DNA of 64,000 nucleotides, taken from positions 310,001-374,000 of the forward strand of contig CAVONV010000022.1 of assembly GCA_963697355.1 (NCBI GenBank). The letters are read 5' to 3'. Below are positions 1 through 7,749 of this stretch, in pieces (within the stretch, counting starts at the first letter, position 1; each line of letters opens with the position of its first letter). The DNA comes from CAVONV01 sp963697355. GTDB taxonomy: Bacteria; Acidobacteriota; Vicinamibacteria; Marinacidobacterales; DATDRI01. The notes below the pieces were generated by a model. That model did not search any database, was not told where the DNA came from, and saw only the letters and a list, made by a program, of their open reading frames with translations. Position numbers and translations under genes: made by a program.

Positions 1-507
1 GAGAACAACCACCGCACGTCGGTGACGGACTTCCGTGGCTGTGAAGAATCGCCCTTCCTGCAGCGGGATGTAGTTCACATCGGGGAATTTCTCGGAGACA
101 CCGAACACGACGACTTGTTTAGACCGCTCGCCTCCATAGAAGACGCGTTCCATCTGTGGTGACATGTTGCCGCCGAGCAATGTATCCACCCACCGCACCG
201 AAGGTGCCTGCCGCTCGATCATCTTCGCATCTTCGATGGTTAGATTGGGTCTTCGAATGAGATCCGTGAAGTCCTTTCCCGACATCAAACTGACACCCGA
301 GAACTTGGCGAGGAATATGGTTTTCGGACCCATCTCTTGCATCATTGAGCGGAGCGATTGGTCGAATCCTCGAATGATAGACGTCATGCCGACGATGGCG
401 GTAATGCCGATCACGATGCCGATAATCGTGAGCGCGGAGCGGAGCTTGTTGGCTCGCAACGTATCCATCGAGATCCAGAAGATTTCTCCGAGTATACCCA
501 ATCGCAT
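1..507 (-). CDS. MacB-like ABC transporter permease (partial, C-terminus off the left edge)
   Basis: Open reading frame from an ATG at 507 that runs off the window; about 169 N-terminal residues are visible. It begins with the typical MacB/FtsX-type signature: a short cytoplasmic start, LRANKLRSALTIIGIVIGI as first membrane segment (about residues 18-40), then a periplasmic MacB_PCD-type domain. By family it is the membrane subunit of a tripartite ABC exporter (FtsX/LolC/MacB fold). It starts 5 bp after the upstream permease stop, so the two are translationally close and probably paralogous partners of a heterodimer. No ATP-binding subunit is visible in this operon up to the edge; it may lie further left. 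Confidence 0.85.
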   Translation of the reverse strand, partial: MRLGILGEIFWISMDTLRANKLRSALTIIGIVIGITAIVGMTSIIRGFDQSLRSMMQEMGPKTIFLAKFSGVSLMSGKDFTDLIRRPNLTIEDAKMIERQAPSVRWVDTLLGGNMSPQMERVFYGGERSKQVVVFGVSEKFPDVNYIPLQEGRFFTATEVRHRRAVVVL

Positions 508-512
508 CTTGA

Positions 513-1733
513 CTACTCTCGTCGCAAGGCATCAATGGGATCCAGCCGAGCCGCCTGCATGGCCGGGTACATGCCGAAAAACAGACCCACACCGGCCGTC
601 ATCAAGATGCCCAGGGCGATGGACCACATCTGAACGTCCGCCGGTACAGGGGTCAAACTCTCGATGGTGAGGGCGACGACGAAACCTAGGGCAGTGCCCA
701 CGATCCCTCCCGTCGTGGACAACGTGACGGACTCCATGAGAACTTGCCAAACGATGTCCTTGCGCCTTGCGCCAAGAGCTTTGCGAAGCCCAATCTCCCG
801 CGTCCTTTCCGTGACGATCATCAGCATGATGTTCATGATGACGATACCGCCCACGACCAGGGATAGCGCAACGACACCGACGAGAACCGCGAAGATCCCT
901 GACGTCGCCGACCTCCAGAGCTCGATGAGGGTTCCCGAGGTGAATATGCCGAAATTGTCCGGCTCTTTGGGCTTGAGCTGCCGGTGAATGCGAAGGGCGA
1001 CTGTCGCATCCTCCATGGCTTGGTCCAGCATTTCGGGTGTTCGGGGCTTGACCGCCAGGTCGAGCGACATCCGTGAACCAAATATCTTCTGAAACACACC
1101 CAGGGGTACGAGAGCGAATTCGTCCTGGGACTGACCGAATACGGCACCCTTCTTCTCACTGACGCCCACGACGCGAAAGTGAATTCCTTGTATTTTTATG
1201 CTTTTTTCGAGAGGATTCTCCTCTCCAAAGAGGCGATCTGCCGTACCCCAACCGAGGACGGTCACCGGCCGGCGACGCCGAATCTCGGCCTGAGTAAGGA
1301 GTCGTCCTCGCTCTGCATCATAGTTACCGAACCACAAATAGTCCTCGCTGACTCCCTGGACCGCGGCCCGTTCGAGGACCTTGTCTCGATAGCGGATCTC
1401 GCCTTGGCGTTGGGACCGGGCCATGACGGCCTTCACTTCGGGTGAGAACTTCAAAACGGCTTCAGCATCTTCCATCGTGACCCGGGGGTTGTTGCGACGG
1501 GCTTTTTCGGCTTCGTCTTCATCGAAGATGAGTCCAACACGGTCGATGCGAAAAGCATCGGCGCCCGCCTCGGACACGATGACGTCCGTAACCTTGGTGT
1601 TCATTCCTTGGATAAGGGAGACGACCGCAATGATCGAGGTGACGGCGACAATGTTACCTAGGACGGTGAGGAGCGATCGCAGCTTGTTGGCCCAAATGGC
1701 GTCGAGAGCGATCCAAATTGCCTCGAAAAACAT
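513..1733 (-). CDS. MacB-like ABC transporter permease
   Basis: 406 aa, full length for the FtsX/MacB permease family without a fused ATPase. First membrane segment at residues 18-44 after an ALDAIWANKLRSLLTVLG start, a long periplasmic domain (about 45-270), then three C-terminal membrane segments (about 280-310, 330-355, 370-390). The characteristic cytoplasmic loop TERTREIGLRKALGARRKDI sits at about 310-329 and the end is MQAARLDPIDALRRE, the classic coupling-loop and tail motifs. Probable role is export of a macrolide-like or lipidic substrate with the HlyD-type adaptor encoded just upstream. It lies between adaptor and second permease in one leftward operon. Confidence 0.92.
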   Translation of the reverse strand: MFFEAIWIALDAIWANKLRSLLTVLGNIVAVTSIIAVVSLIQGMNTKVTDVIVSEAGADAFRIDRVGLIFDEDEAEKARRNNPRVTMEDAEAVLKFSPEVKAVMARSQRQGEIRYRDKVLERAAVQGVSEDYLWFGNYDAERGRLLTQAEIRRRRPVTVLGWGTADRLFGEENPLEKSIKIQGIHFRVVGVSEKKGAVFGQSQDEFALVPLGVFQKIFGSRMSLDLAVKPRTPEMLDQAMEDATVALRIHRQLKPKEPDNFGIFTSGTLIELWRSATSGIFAVLVGVVALSLVVGGIVIMNIMLMIVTERTREIGLRKALGARRKDIVWQVLMESVTLSTTGGIVGTALGFVVALTIESLTPVPADVQMWSIALGILMTAGVGLFFGMYPAMQAARLDPIDALRRE

Positions 1734-1760
1734 GGCGGATAAGGGCCCTGTAGCCTTTCG

Positions 1761-3101
1761 TTACTCTTCGTTCTTTCCCGACTCTTCCACCTTGACGGAT
1801 GCGCCGTCGCGAAGTTCCCGTACGGATGAAAAAGGTCCTGTAACGACTCGGTCACCCTCGTCGAGGCCGGAAAGGATCTCGAAGTACTTCTCTCCGGCGA
1901 TGCCGACTTCGATAGGTCTAAACTCGACCTCGTTGTCTACAACGACGAATACCCCTTCAACTTCCTCCCGCTTGTGGTCGGGAGGAAGCTCATCGGAATC
2001 CTGGCCTTTTTTTCGGGGACGTCTCTTTTTCTTATCGGTCTCCTCGCGAACGAGCTGACCATTGTCGTCGAAAGTCACTTCCCGAACCGTCAATGCTTGT
2101 ATGGGCACGGAAAGGGCGTCTTTACGTGTGGCCGTGGTGATGTCCGCTGTGCAAGAGAAGCCTGGACGCGCTCCAGGAACCTCGACTTCGAGGGTTACCT
2201 CTACCTCGAAATTCGTCGCTTGCTGGGAACCACCGACGGCCGCGACCTGGAGTGCGCTCGATCCAATCTTCGTGACTTGACCCTCGAACTCTTTATCCGC
2301 CAAGGCATCGATGGCCACTTTGGCGCGCTGACCCAGGCGAACGTCCACGATGTCGGTCTCGTCCACCTCGATCTCGGCTTGAATGACGGACATGTCGGCA
2401 ATAGTCATTAGTACCGTTCCAGGGTTGTTCATCGTACCGACGAGGACGGTTTCACCTTCTTCGATGTTGAGACGACTGACGAGGCCGTCCATCGGGGCCT
2501 CGATGGTGACCTTGCTCAAATTATAGTTAGCGCTACGTAGGTTCGCGATCTCTTGTTGGAGTCGCTGTTCCTGGGCGAGGACCTGAGCCTCGCGGGATTG
2601 GAGCTCACTTTCTCTCACACGTAGCTCACTTTCCGCCTGATCCAAAACCTCACGGGGAACGAGCTCATCTTCGTGGAGCTCTCGTTTCCGCTTCACGTTT
2701 TGTTGTGCCAGCTCGAGATTGGCTCGTGACGCATCGACATTGACCTTGGTTTGCTTTACGCCTTCGCGAGCCGCCTGAATGCCGGCTTGTCCGCTTTGGA
2801 CGGCACTGGCATAGAGCTCAGGGTCGATCTGCAGTAGGAACTGTCCGGCTTCGACCGGCTCACCCTCCTCGACGGCTAAACGAGTGACCTTGCCGATAGT
2901 GTCGGCACTGATGTTCACTAGCCGTTTGGGCTGGATCTTGCCCGAAGCAGAAACCACGGCCGTCAGGTCACGTCGTTCGATGGTCTCCACTTGGACGTCC
3001 ACTCCCTTTTTTCGTTGGAAAACGAGGTTCACAGCGATGACCGTGATGGCAAGGACGCCGACGGCGGCGCCAATGACGATTTTCTTAGTGCGAGGATTCA
3101 T
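1761..3101 (-). CDS. HlyD/MacA-family periplasmic adaptor subunit
   Basis: 446 aa. An N-terminal membrane anchor (residues about 8-27, IVIGAAVGVLAITVIAVNLV) is followed by a lipoyl/barrel-sandwich half (VNISADTIGKVTRLAVEEGEPVEAGQ), an alpha-helical coiled coil (about 85-190, rich in Q, E and R), the second lipoyl half (EAPMDGLVSRLNIEEGE) and beta-barrel domains. This is the membrane-fusion architecture of MacA-type adaptors linking an inner-membrane ABC permease to an outer-membrane channel. A charged Lys/Arg insert (DKKKRRPRKKGQD, about 357-369) near the C-terminus is unusual. It sits 27 bp upstream of the first permease and 9 bp after the YIP1 gene, so the operon order is yip1-adaptor-permease-permease. 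Confidence 0.92.
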   Translation of the reverse strand: MNPRTKKIVIGAAVGVLAITVIAVNLVFQRKKGVDVQVETIERRDLTAVVSASGKIQPKRLVNISADTIGKVTRLAVEEGEPVEAGQFLLQIDPELYASAVQSGQAGIQAAREGVKQTKVNVDASRANLELAQQNVKRKRELHEDELVPREVLDQAESELRVRESELQSREAQVLAQEQRLQQEIANLRSANYNLSKVTIEAPMDGLVSRLNIEEGETVLVGTMNNPGTVLMTIADMSVIQAEIEVDETDIVDVRLGQRAKVAIDALADKEFEGQVTKIGSSALQVAAVGGSQQATNFEVEVTLEVEVPGARPGFSCTADITTATRKDALSVPIQALTVREVTFDDNGQLVREETDKKKRRPRKKGQDSDELPPDHKREEVEGVFVVVDNEVEFRPIEVGIAGEKYFEILSGLDEGDRVVTGPFSSVRELRDGASVKVEESGKNEE

Positions 3102-3110
3102 GAGTATGCC

Positions 3111-3833
3111 TCAAAACACAGCAGCTATCACCATTGCGATCAATCCGTAGAGAACCAAAAAGGATATGCCAATGGACTTCGCCTTTTTCTTGCAAAGGAT
3201 GGCCAAGCCGATGGCGAGGATAATGATCCACCACACGTGGAACAAGTCGATGACCTCCGCGACACCGTAAAAGAAGCTATCTTCATCGTCCATGAGTTGA
3301 AATGAAGCCAGTGATGTTGGACTAGGTGATATAGCGTCACGGAAGTAGTTGAGTGGCCACATGAACATATGCTGGATCGCGCCAATGACGCCGGAATGGA
3401 CCACAACGGAAAAAAGCTGACGGAACGTGGACGTGGCCCCGAGGATCGCATTGAAGATGACAAAAAAGACCCCAGAGATGACAAGGGTGATGAGCGGGCC
3501 TGCAATCAACGCCGTTGTGATATACATGGGTCCAGTGTAGGGTTGGATCTTCTCGATGGCCTCGATCTGCTGGTCGCTGAGCTCTCCCGAAGATGAGCTC
3601 GCGCGGCTCAGGGCCTCGTCCATCCACGCCTCCTGACCCACACTGGTTGAGAAGAATCCGCCCATGAAAACGGCAGATATGATCGACGTCAACAAGAGCA
3701 TTCCAAGCCAACGGGGTCTCTGGACGACTTCGTTATAAACCGCAGTTGGAGAGAAGATGATACCAAAGAAGCGAGACGTGAGACTCATCGGCTCTCGTCG
3801 GACAACGTCCGTTGAGGAGGTCTGACTATCCAT
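3111..3833 (-). CDS. YIP1 family membrane protein
   Basis: 240 aa with five or so hydrophobic segments (about residues 45-66, 115-140, 150-175, 195-215, 220-240) after a soluble N-terminus; LTSRFFGIIFSPTAVYNEVVQRPRWLGML at the start is the usual opening of bacterial YIP1-domain proteins (fold named after yeast Yip1), where F..I..P...... RP is conserved. The molecular role in bacteria is unknown; such genes often precede efflux adaptors. It is the first gene of the exporter operon, with only 9 bp to the adaptor. Start ATG at 3833 has GAGGAAT just upstream. Confidence 0.8.
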   Translation of the reverse strand: MDSQTSSTDVVRREPMSLTSRFFGIIFSPTAVYNEVVQRPRWLGMLLLTSIISAVFMGGFFSTSVGQEAWMDEALSRASSSSGELSDQQIEAIEKIQPYTGPMYITTALIAGPLITLVISGVFFVIFNAILGATSTFRQLFSVVVHSGVIGAIQHMFMWPLNYFRDAISPSPTSLASFQLMDDEDSFFYGVAEVIDLFHVWWIIILAIGLAILCKKKAKSIGISFLVLYGLIAMVIAAVF

Positions 3834-3899
3834 TGATTCCTCCCTGGAGATGTTGGTGACTTTGCCTAATCGCCGTCACACTGGAACATTGCACCCCGT

Positions 3900-4763
3900 T
3901 TACTCCGCTGCGATTCTTCGGAGATCGGCCAAGACGTCGTTGGGTTCCCAATCATTACCGCGATAAACCTCACGTAATCGACCTTCAGGATCGATCACGC
4001 CGGTACGAAGAGAATGGACGAAATTGTCGAGCTCTAGTACGTAGGTGAGTCCAAAGAACTTCGTGACGGCCAAAATCTCCTCTTTGCTACCGGTGGCGAG
4101 CTCCCAATGTTCGAACGAGCCGGAATGCTCCGGTATTTTGGTGCTTGCGTACTCTCGGAGAATCGCCGGAGTATCATATTCGTGGTCGAAGCTCACCGTC
4201 AGAAGGTGTGTCCTGCGATAGAGCCCCGGCTCCGCCTGAAGATCCTTCTCTAACATCGCGAAATGGCCCGTCATGCGAGGACAGAACTCGGGCAGCGGAC
4301 ACCGAGTGTAGATAAACGTGATGACGAGCGTCTTTCCGCGATACTGTTCTATGTGGATGGGCTCACCATGCTGGTTGACGAGGGTGAAATCCGGCACCGG
4401 CTCGCCCAAGATGGGCTCACCAGGAATGGGTGGCAGCGGCGATGGATCCCCGGTGCCCTTTTTGCGAACGACGAGATCCTGCAGCCACGATCGTTCGTCC
4501 GAAACCACCAGCGTGGCTTCCACCTCATCGCCCGGGGACACCGTCTCGAGCTCCGAGGGGTCCCGGACGGCAAAAGGCATGGTCATGGCTTGCATGAATC
4601 CCTGGATCTCCTCGTGGGCTATTGTGAGTCGGTTCGAATCACCATCGATACTGATGACCTTGCCGGAAAGCTCGTAACGTCGTCCGTTTGTTTCTTCATC
4701 CGACTGACAGGCTAACGAGAGCAGGACGAACCCGACGAGCCAGGCCGTTGTCAACTTTCTCAT
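3900..4763 (-). CDS. SCO1/SenC-family copper lipoprotein with an N-terminal CusF-like domain
   Basis: 287 aa lipoprotein: signal sequence ending in LSLAC (lipid-anchored Cys19). Residues about 30-100 form a CusF-like copper-binding domain with the Met motif MQAMTMPF (57-64) preceded by His50. Residues about 118-285 are the thioredoxin-like SCO domain; its copper cysteines are in CPLPEFC (155-161), a CX5C spacing instead of the usual CX3C, and the partner His is in FVHSLRTG near the end. SCO proteins deliver copper to, or reduce, the CuA site of cytochrome c oxidase. No oxidase genes are visible nearby. Alternative role: periplasmic thiol-disulfide reductase. Confidence 0.88.
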   Translation of the reverse strand: MRKLTTAWLVGFVLLSLACQSDEETNGRRYELSGKVISIDGDSNRLTIAHEEIQGFMQAMTMPFAVRDPSELETVSPGDEVEATLVVSDERSWLQDLVVRKKGTGDPSPLPPIPGEPILGEPVPDFTLVNQHGEPIHIEQYRGKTLVITFIYTRCPLPEFCPRMTGHFAMLEKDLQAEPGLYRRTHLLTVSFDHEYDTPAILREYASTKIPEHSGSFEHWELATGSKEEILAVTKFFGLTYVLELDNFVHSLRTGVIDPEGRLREVYRGNDWEPNDVLADLRRIAAE

Positions 4764-4863
4764 CGCTATGTTGATATACGTTACAGGACTTGGTTTTGTT
4801 GTCCGAGCACTTCACTATTCTCGAGTTCCCGCCTCCGCCGCCAGAATCGCTCAGCGGCCGCTA

Positions 4864-4897
4864 CGAGTTCTCGAGTTCTTGAGTTCTTGAGTTCTTT
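4864..4897. repeat. Tandem 8-bp repeat, unit near TTGAGTTC
   Basis: Four to five imperfect copies of GAGTTCTT in the gap between the SCO and M24 genes, with a further diverged copy at about 4820-4828. The same unit recurs, in both orientations, at about 11222-11258, 16688-16735 and 58029-58070. No function can be assigned. Confidence 0.8.
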
Positions 4898-4898
4898 C

Positions 4899-6251
4899 TT
4901 ACCTGACCAAGTGAAACTCCGTTTGCCGATTCAGGATCCACTCCATAGAGCCGTCTCGGTTCATACCGGCATCCTCCTCGAGAGCCATGCGCACCTTCTG
5001 GTTGTCCCACTCCGGAACTTCAGCCATAGCGTAGAGCTCGATGGAATGCCAAACGTTGGGCACGAACTTCACATCGCCTTTACCCGGCACACCTTCCTGT
5101 CGGTCCCAGAGCCCGATGATGGGACCTGGTCCGTGTCCGTAATCTCCGACCGGATGGCAGTAGACACGACCCTCGATGCCCTCGCGGTTCATTTGTGCTA
5201 GCGAAGCAGCGAGGACCTGATTTCCGGTGAGGCCGGGTTTCGTATTCTCCATGACGATGTCCTGGAGACGGTTGCCGACGGCAAGTGCTTTCTTCAATCC
5301 GGTGGGAACGTCTTTTTCGCCGTCCCGTAGCACATAACCCATATGCTGGGTGTCGGTGCAAAGTCCCATGGCGAAGATGCCGAAATCGGTATGAAGGAGG
5401 TCACCTCTTTGGATCACGACCTCTCCGTCGATTTGTTCGCCTTTGCGCTGGACGCTGACCGATGGCTGAAACCAGGAGTCCATGCCCCTATCGTGTACGG
5501 ACTGCCGAAGCCACCAGACGACATCCGTGGTCGTCGTCTTCCCCGGAGTAATGACCTCGTTGGAAAAGGCGGTGTCGATGAGCTTGTGCGCGATCTGCAT
5601 CATCAGTTGGTAGCTGGGGAGCATCTCAGGGATGCGAATCGCGAGGTAATTCAGCGGGAGAAGCTCGGCGCTTACCAAGCGCGAGCTCCACTTGGGTCCG
5701 AGAGCTTTCTCGAGCAACTCCAGTTCTCCCGCCGCCATCCCATTCGAGAAGGCGTGATCATGAGAAATGTTGATGGCGATGGAGCTAGGATTCCGCTCCT
5801 CGACCACTTGGCGGAGGGCTCTCCATTGAGCGTCAAGGAAAAGCTCTCGGCCAGGATTATCTGGGTCCTTTAGAGAGGTATAGACGCCGTCCTGCGTGCC
5901 TCCGCCGAGTGACAGCCTTTCGACGCCCTTGCCTTCTCCTTGATCATGGAAAACAAAAATGGTCCGGCGTCTTGCTGCGAATCGCGTGGGCGATACGAGA
6001 GCGCGGAAGACCGGGTCCTCGTTGTACTCGCTCATTTGGACGATCCACATTTCGACGTGATACTCTCTCATCAGGTCCGGAAGAACAGTCTCCAACCGCT
6101 TTTCGAGCCAACTCTGGCGTATTCTGGCTTGTTCACGAAGTGACGGTAGGCGTGGAACCTCCTGGGCATCTTCGGCGGCAGCGGACAAAGCTACCGAGCT
6201 CAACAGGATAGTTCCCAGTAGACCGGCTAAACGTCCCACGGTTCGTTTCAT
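4899..6251 (-). CDS. Secreted M24-family metallopeptidase (Xaa-Pro aminopeptidase-like)
   Basis: 450 aa from the ATG at 6251, chosen because a GGAGGG ribosome site precedes it and because it starts a signal peptide (KRTVGRLAGLLGTILLSS...SAAA). The C-terminal half has the pita-bread metal-site motifs: HTDFGI and TDTQH (Asp ligands), HPVGDYGHGPGP (His), SIELYAMAEVPEW and ALEED (Glu ligands). Family members are dinuclear metal aminopeptidases cleaving before proline. The residue pattern fits the large periplasmic Acidobacteriota/Bacteroidota-type M24 proteins rather than PepP. It stands alone, and the reading frame upstream of 6251 is probably not translated. Confidence 0.88.
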   Translation of the reverse strand: MKRTVGRLAGLLGTILLSSVALSAAAEDAQEVPRLPSLREQARIRQSWLEKRLETVLPDLMREYHVEMWIVQMSEYNEDPVFRALVSPTRFAARRRTIFVFHDQGEGKGVERLSLGGGTQDGVYTSLKDPDNPGRELFLDAQWRALRQVVEERNPSSIAINISHDHAFSNGMAAGELELLEKALGPKWSSRLVSAELLPLNYLAIRIPEMLPSYQLMMQIAHKLIDTAFSNEVITPGKTTTTDVVWWLRQSVHDRGMDSWFQPSVSVQRKGEQIDGEVVIQRGDLLHTDFGIFAMGLCTDTQHMGYVLRDGEKDVPTGLKKALAVGNRLQDIVMENTKPGLTGNQVLAASLAQMNREGIEGRVYCHPVGDYGHGPGPIIGLWDRQEGVPGKGDVKFVPNVWHSIELYAMAEVPEWDNQKVRMALEEDAGMNRDGSMEWILNRQTEFHLVR

Positions 6252-6459
6252 TTCTAAGCCCTCCTCAATAGCAGGGGACGTCGCAGCGCCACGAACGTCC
6301 CTTTCGGGGAACACGGACGACAGAACAGAGAATGCGCCAGCCCTCGTCGTGGCAAGGGCCGGTGAACGTTCCGCCTTTTTGATGCGGAAATGTACCACAA
6401 GCATTGCTCCTGCGCATTGGGATAGCTATGATGCAGTTACATTACCGAGGGTTATCGTA

Positions 6460-7680
6460 TTGCGAATAGGACGTTGGATTGCTGTTGCGGTCGTTGCTTT
6501 GCTGGGTTTCGGGTTCTACACCATAGATAAGATGGCGCTTTCCTACCTCACGGGACAACGTCGTGTTCCAGGCCGTGACTTCTGGGGTGGACAGGTACCC
6601 ATGGACGGTCCCGTCCCTGGATTTGCGTTCCTTGGCAGGTTGGAGGCGTCCGAAACCCTCCCGGGATTGAAGGTGGTCCGTCCTAGGGAGACCGGTCGAG
6701 AGCTCGGCCTCAAACCGGGCGATGTGATTCTTACCGTCGATGGGAAGTCCTTCAAGGATAGTCGAGAGCTTCACCAGGAGTTCATCAATAGCTATGGTGC
6801 CGGGGATGTCGTCACACTCAGCGTCGGCAGGGAAGGAGAGCCCACCCAAGAACTGCTTCTGACTCTCGAGCCATTCCTTCGACATCCAGGTGATCTCGGC
6901 CTTCCCTATTACGATGTGGAGATCACGTCCCGCAGTGGCTTCAAGTTGCGCGGTTGGTTCATTCCACCTCCTGCGCGCAGCGATGGCCGGGCCGGCATAT
7001 TTGTTCATGGTGCCAAATCGTCCCGATTCCAAGCGCTCGAGCAGGGTGCGAAATTCTGGCACCGGCGAGGCTATGGTCTTCTGGCCATGGATTTGAGCGG
7101 TCGCGGAACAAGTGGCGGTCGATATGTGACGTACACGGTCAACGAGCGGCTCGACGTTGAGAGTATGCTCCAATGGCTTCGGGAACGAGAAGAGATCGAT
7201 GAGCGCAAGGTGGTCCTTTTCGGCACGTCCAACGGAGCCGGCTCCGCCATTTATGCTGCGGCGGGAGATACGACCTTGGCAGCGTTGGCGCTCGATGCTC
7301 CTTACAGTGATCTATGGGACGCCTCCGGGGAAGAGCTAACAGCACGAGGATACCGGCCGCAGATTCGATATCCACTGGCCCTCGCGGTGGGCTGGCGTGC
7401 CGGTTTCGATCTTCGGACCATACGTCCCGGTGAAGTCATTACAGAAATAGAGGCGCCTGTCCTCTTCTTGCACGGGGATGCCGATCGTCGCGTTCCTCCT
7501 CATCACTCCGAAAAAATGGCAGAAGCGCGCCGAAAAGCCCGGTTACCCACCGAGAGATGGGTGCTTCCGGGAGGGGAGCACGGATTCGACAATTACCCGC
7601 CGGAGGGAATCTTCTGGAGCCGCATCTTGGATTTCTTCGACCGGTCTCTTGGTGGGCCCCCGCCCGATCTGGGACTCTAA
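6460..7680 (+). CDS. Membrane-anchored PDZ / alpha-beta hydrolase protein
   Basis: About 406 aa if translation starts at the TTG at 6460, which has GAGGG eight bases upstream and leads directly into a membrane anchor (RWIAVAVVALLGFGFYTI). The frame is open upstream to an ATG at 6349, but that extension is not protein-like. A PDZ domain follows (LKPGDVILTVDGKSF), then an alpha/beta hydrolase domain with oxyanion FVHGAKSS, nucleophile elbow GTSNGAG, acid in HGDADRRVP and His in GGEHGFDNYP. The combination suggests an envelope-located esterase or peptidase whose PDZ domain recruits a partner. The substrate is unknown. It is divergent from the M24 peptidase gene. Confidence 0.8.
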   Translation: MRIGRWIAVAVVALLGFGFYTIDKMALSYLTGQRRVPGRDFWGGQVPMDGPVPGFAFLGRLEASETLPGLKVVRPRETGRELGLKPGDVILTVDGKSFKDSRELHQEFINSYGAGDVVTLSVGREGEPTQELLLTLEPFLRHPGDLGLPYYDVEITSRSGFKLRGWFIPPPARSDGRAGIFVHGAKSSRFQALEQGAKFWHRRGYGLLAMDLSGRGTSGGRYVTYTVNERLDVESMLQWLREREEIDERKVVLFGTSNGAGSAIYAAAGDTTLAALALDAPYSDLWDASGEELTARGYRPQIRYPLALAVGWRAGFDLRTIRPGEVITEIEAPVLFLHGDADRRVPPHHSEKMAEARRKARLPTERWVLPGGEHGFDNYPPEGIFWSRILDFFDRSLGGPPPDLGL

Positions 7681-7749
7681 TGTCTGCGATTCACCTGAGT
7701 TTGTCCGGAACCCAATAGTCAGTTCTTTTTGCGGTAGGAGGGAGGTTCC

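Noticed and set aside
119..592. 157-residue frame at the left edge
   Set aside because: Overlaps the MacB-like permease in another frame and lacks protein-like composition.
4625..4645. GGTTCGAATC resembling a tRNA T-loop
   Set aside because: It lies inside the SCO coding sequence with no cloverleaf around it.
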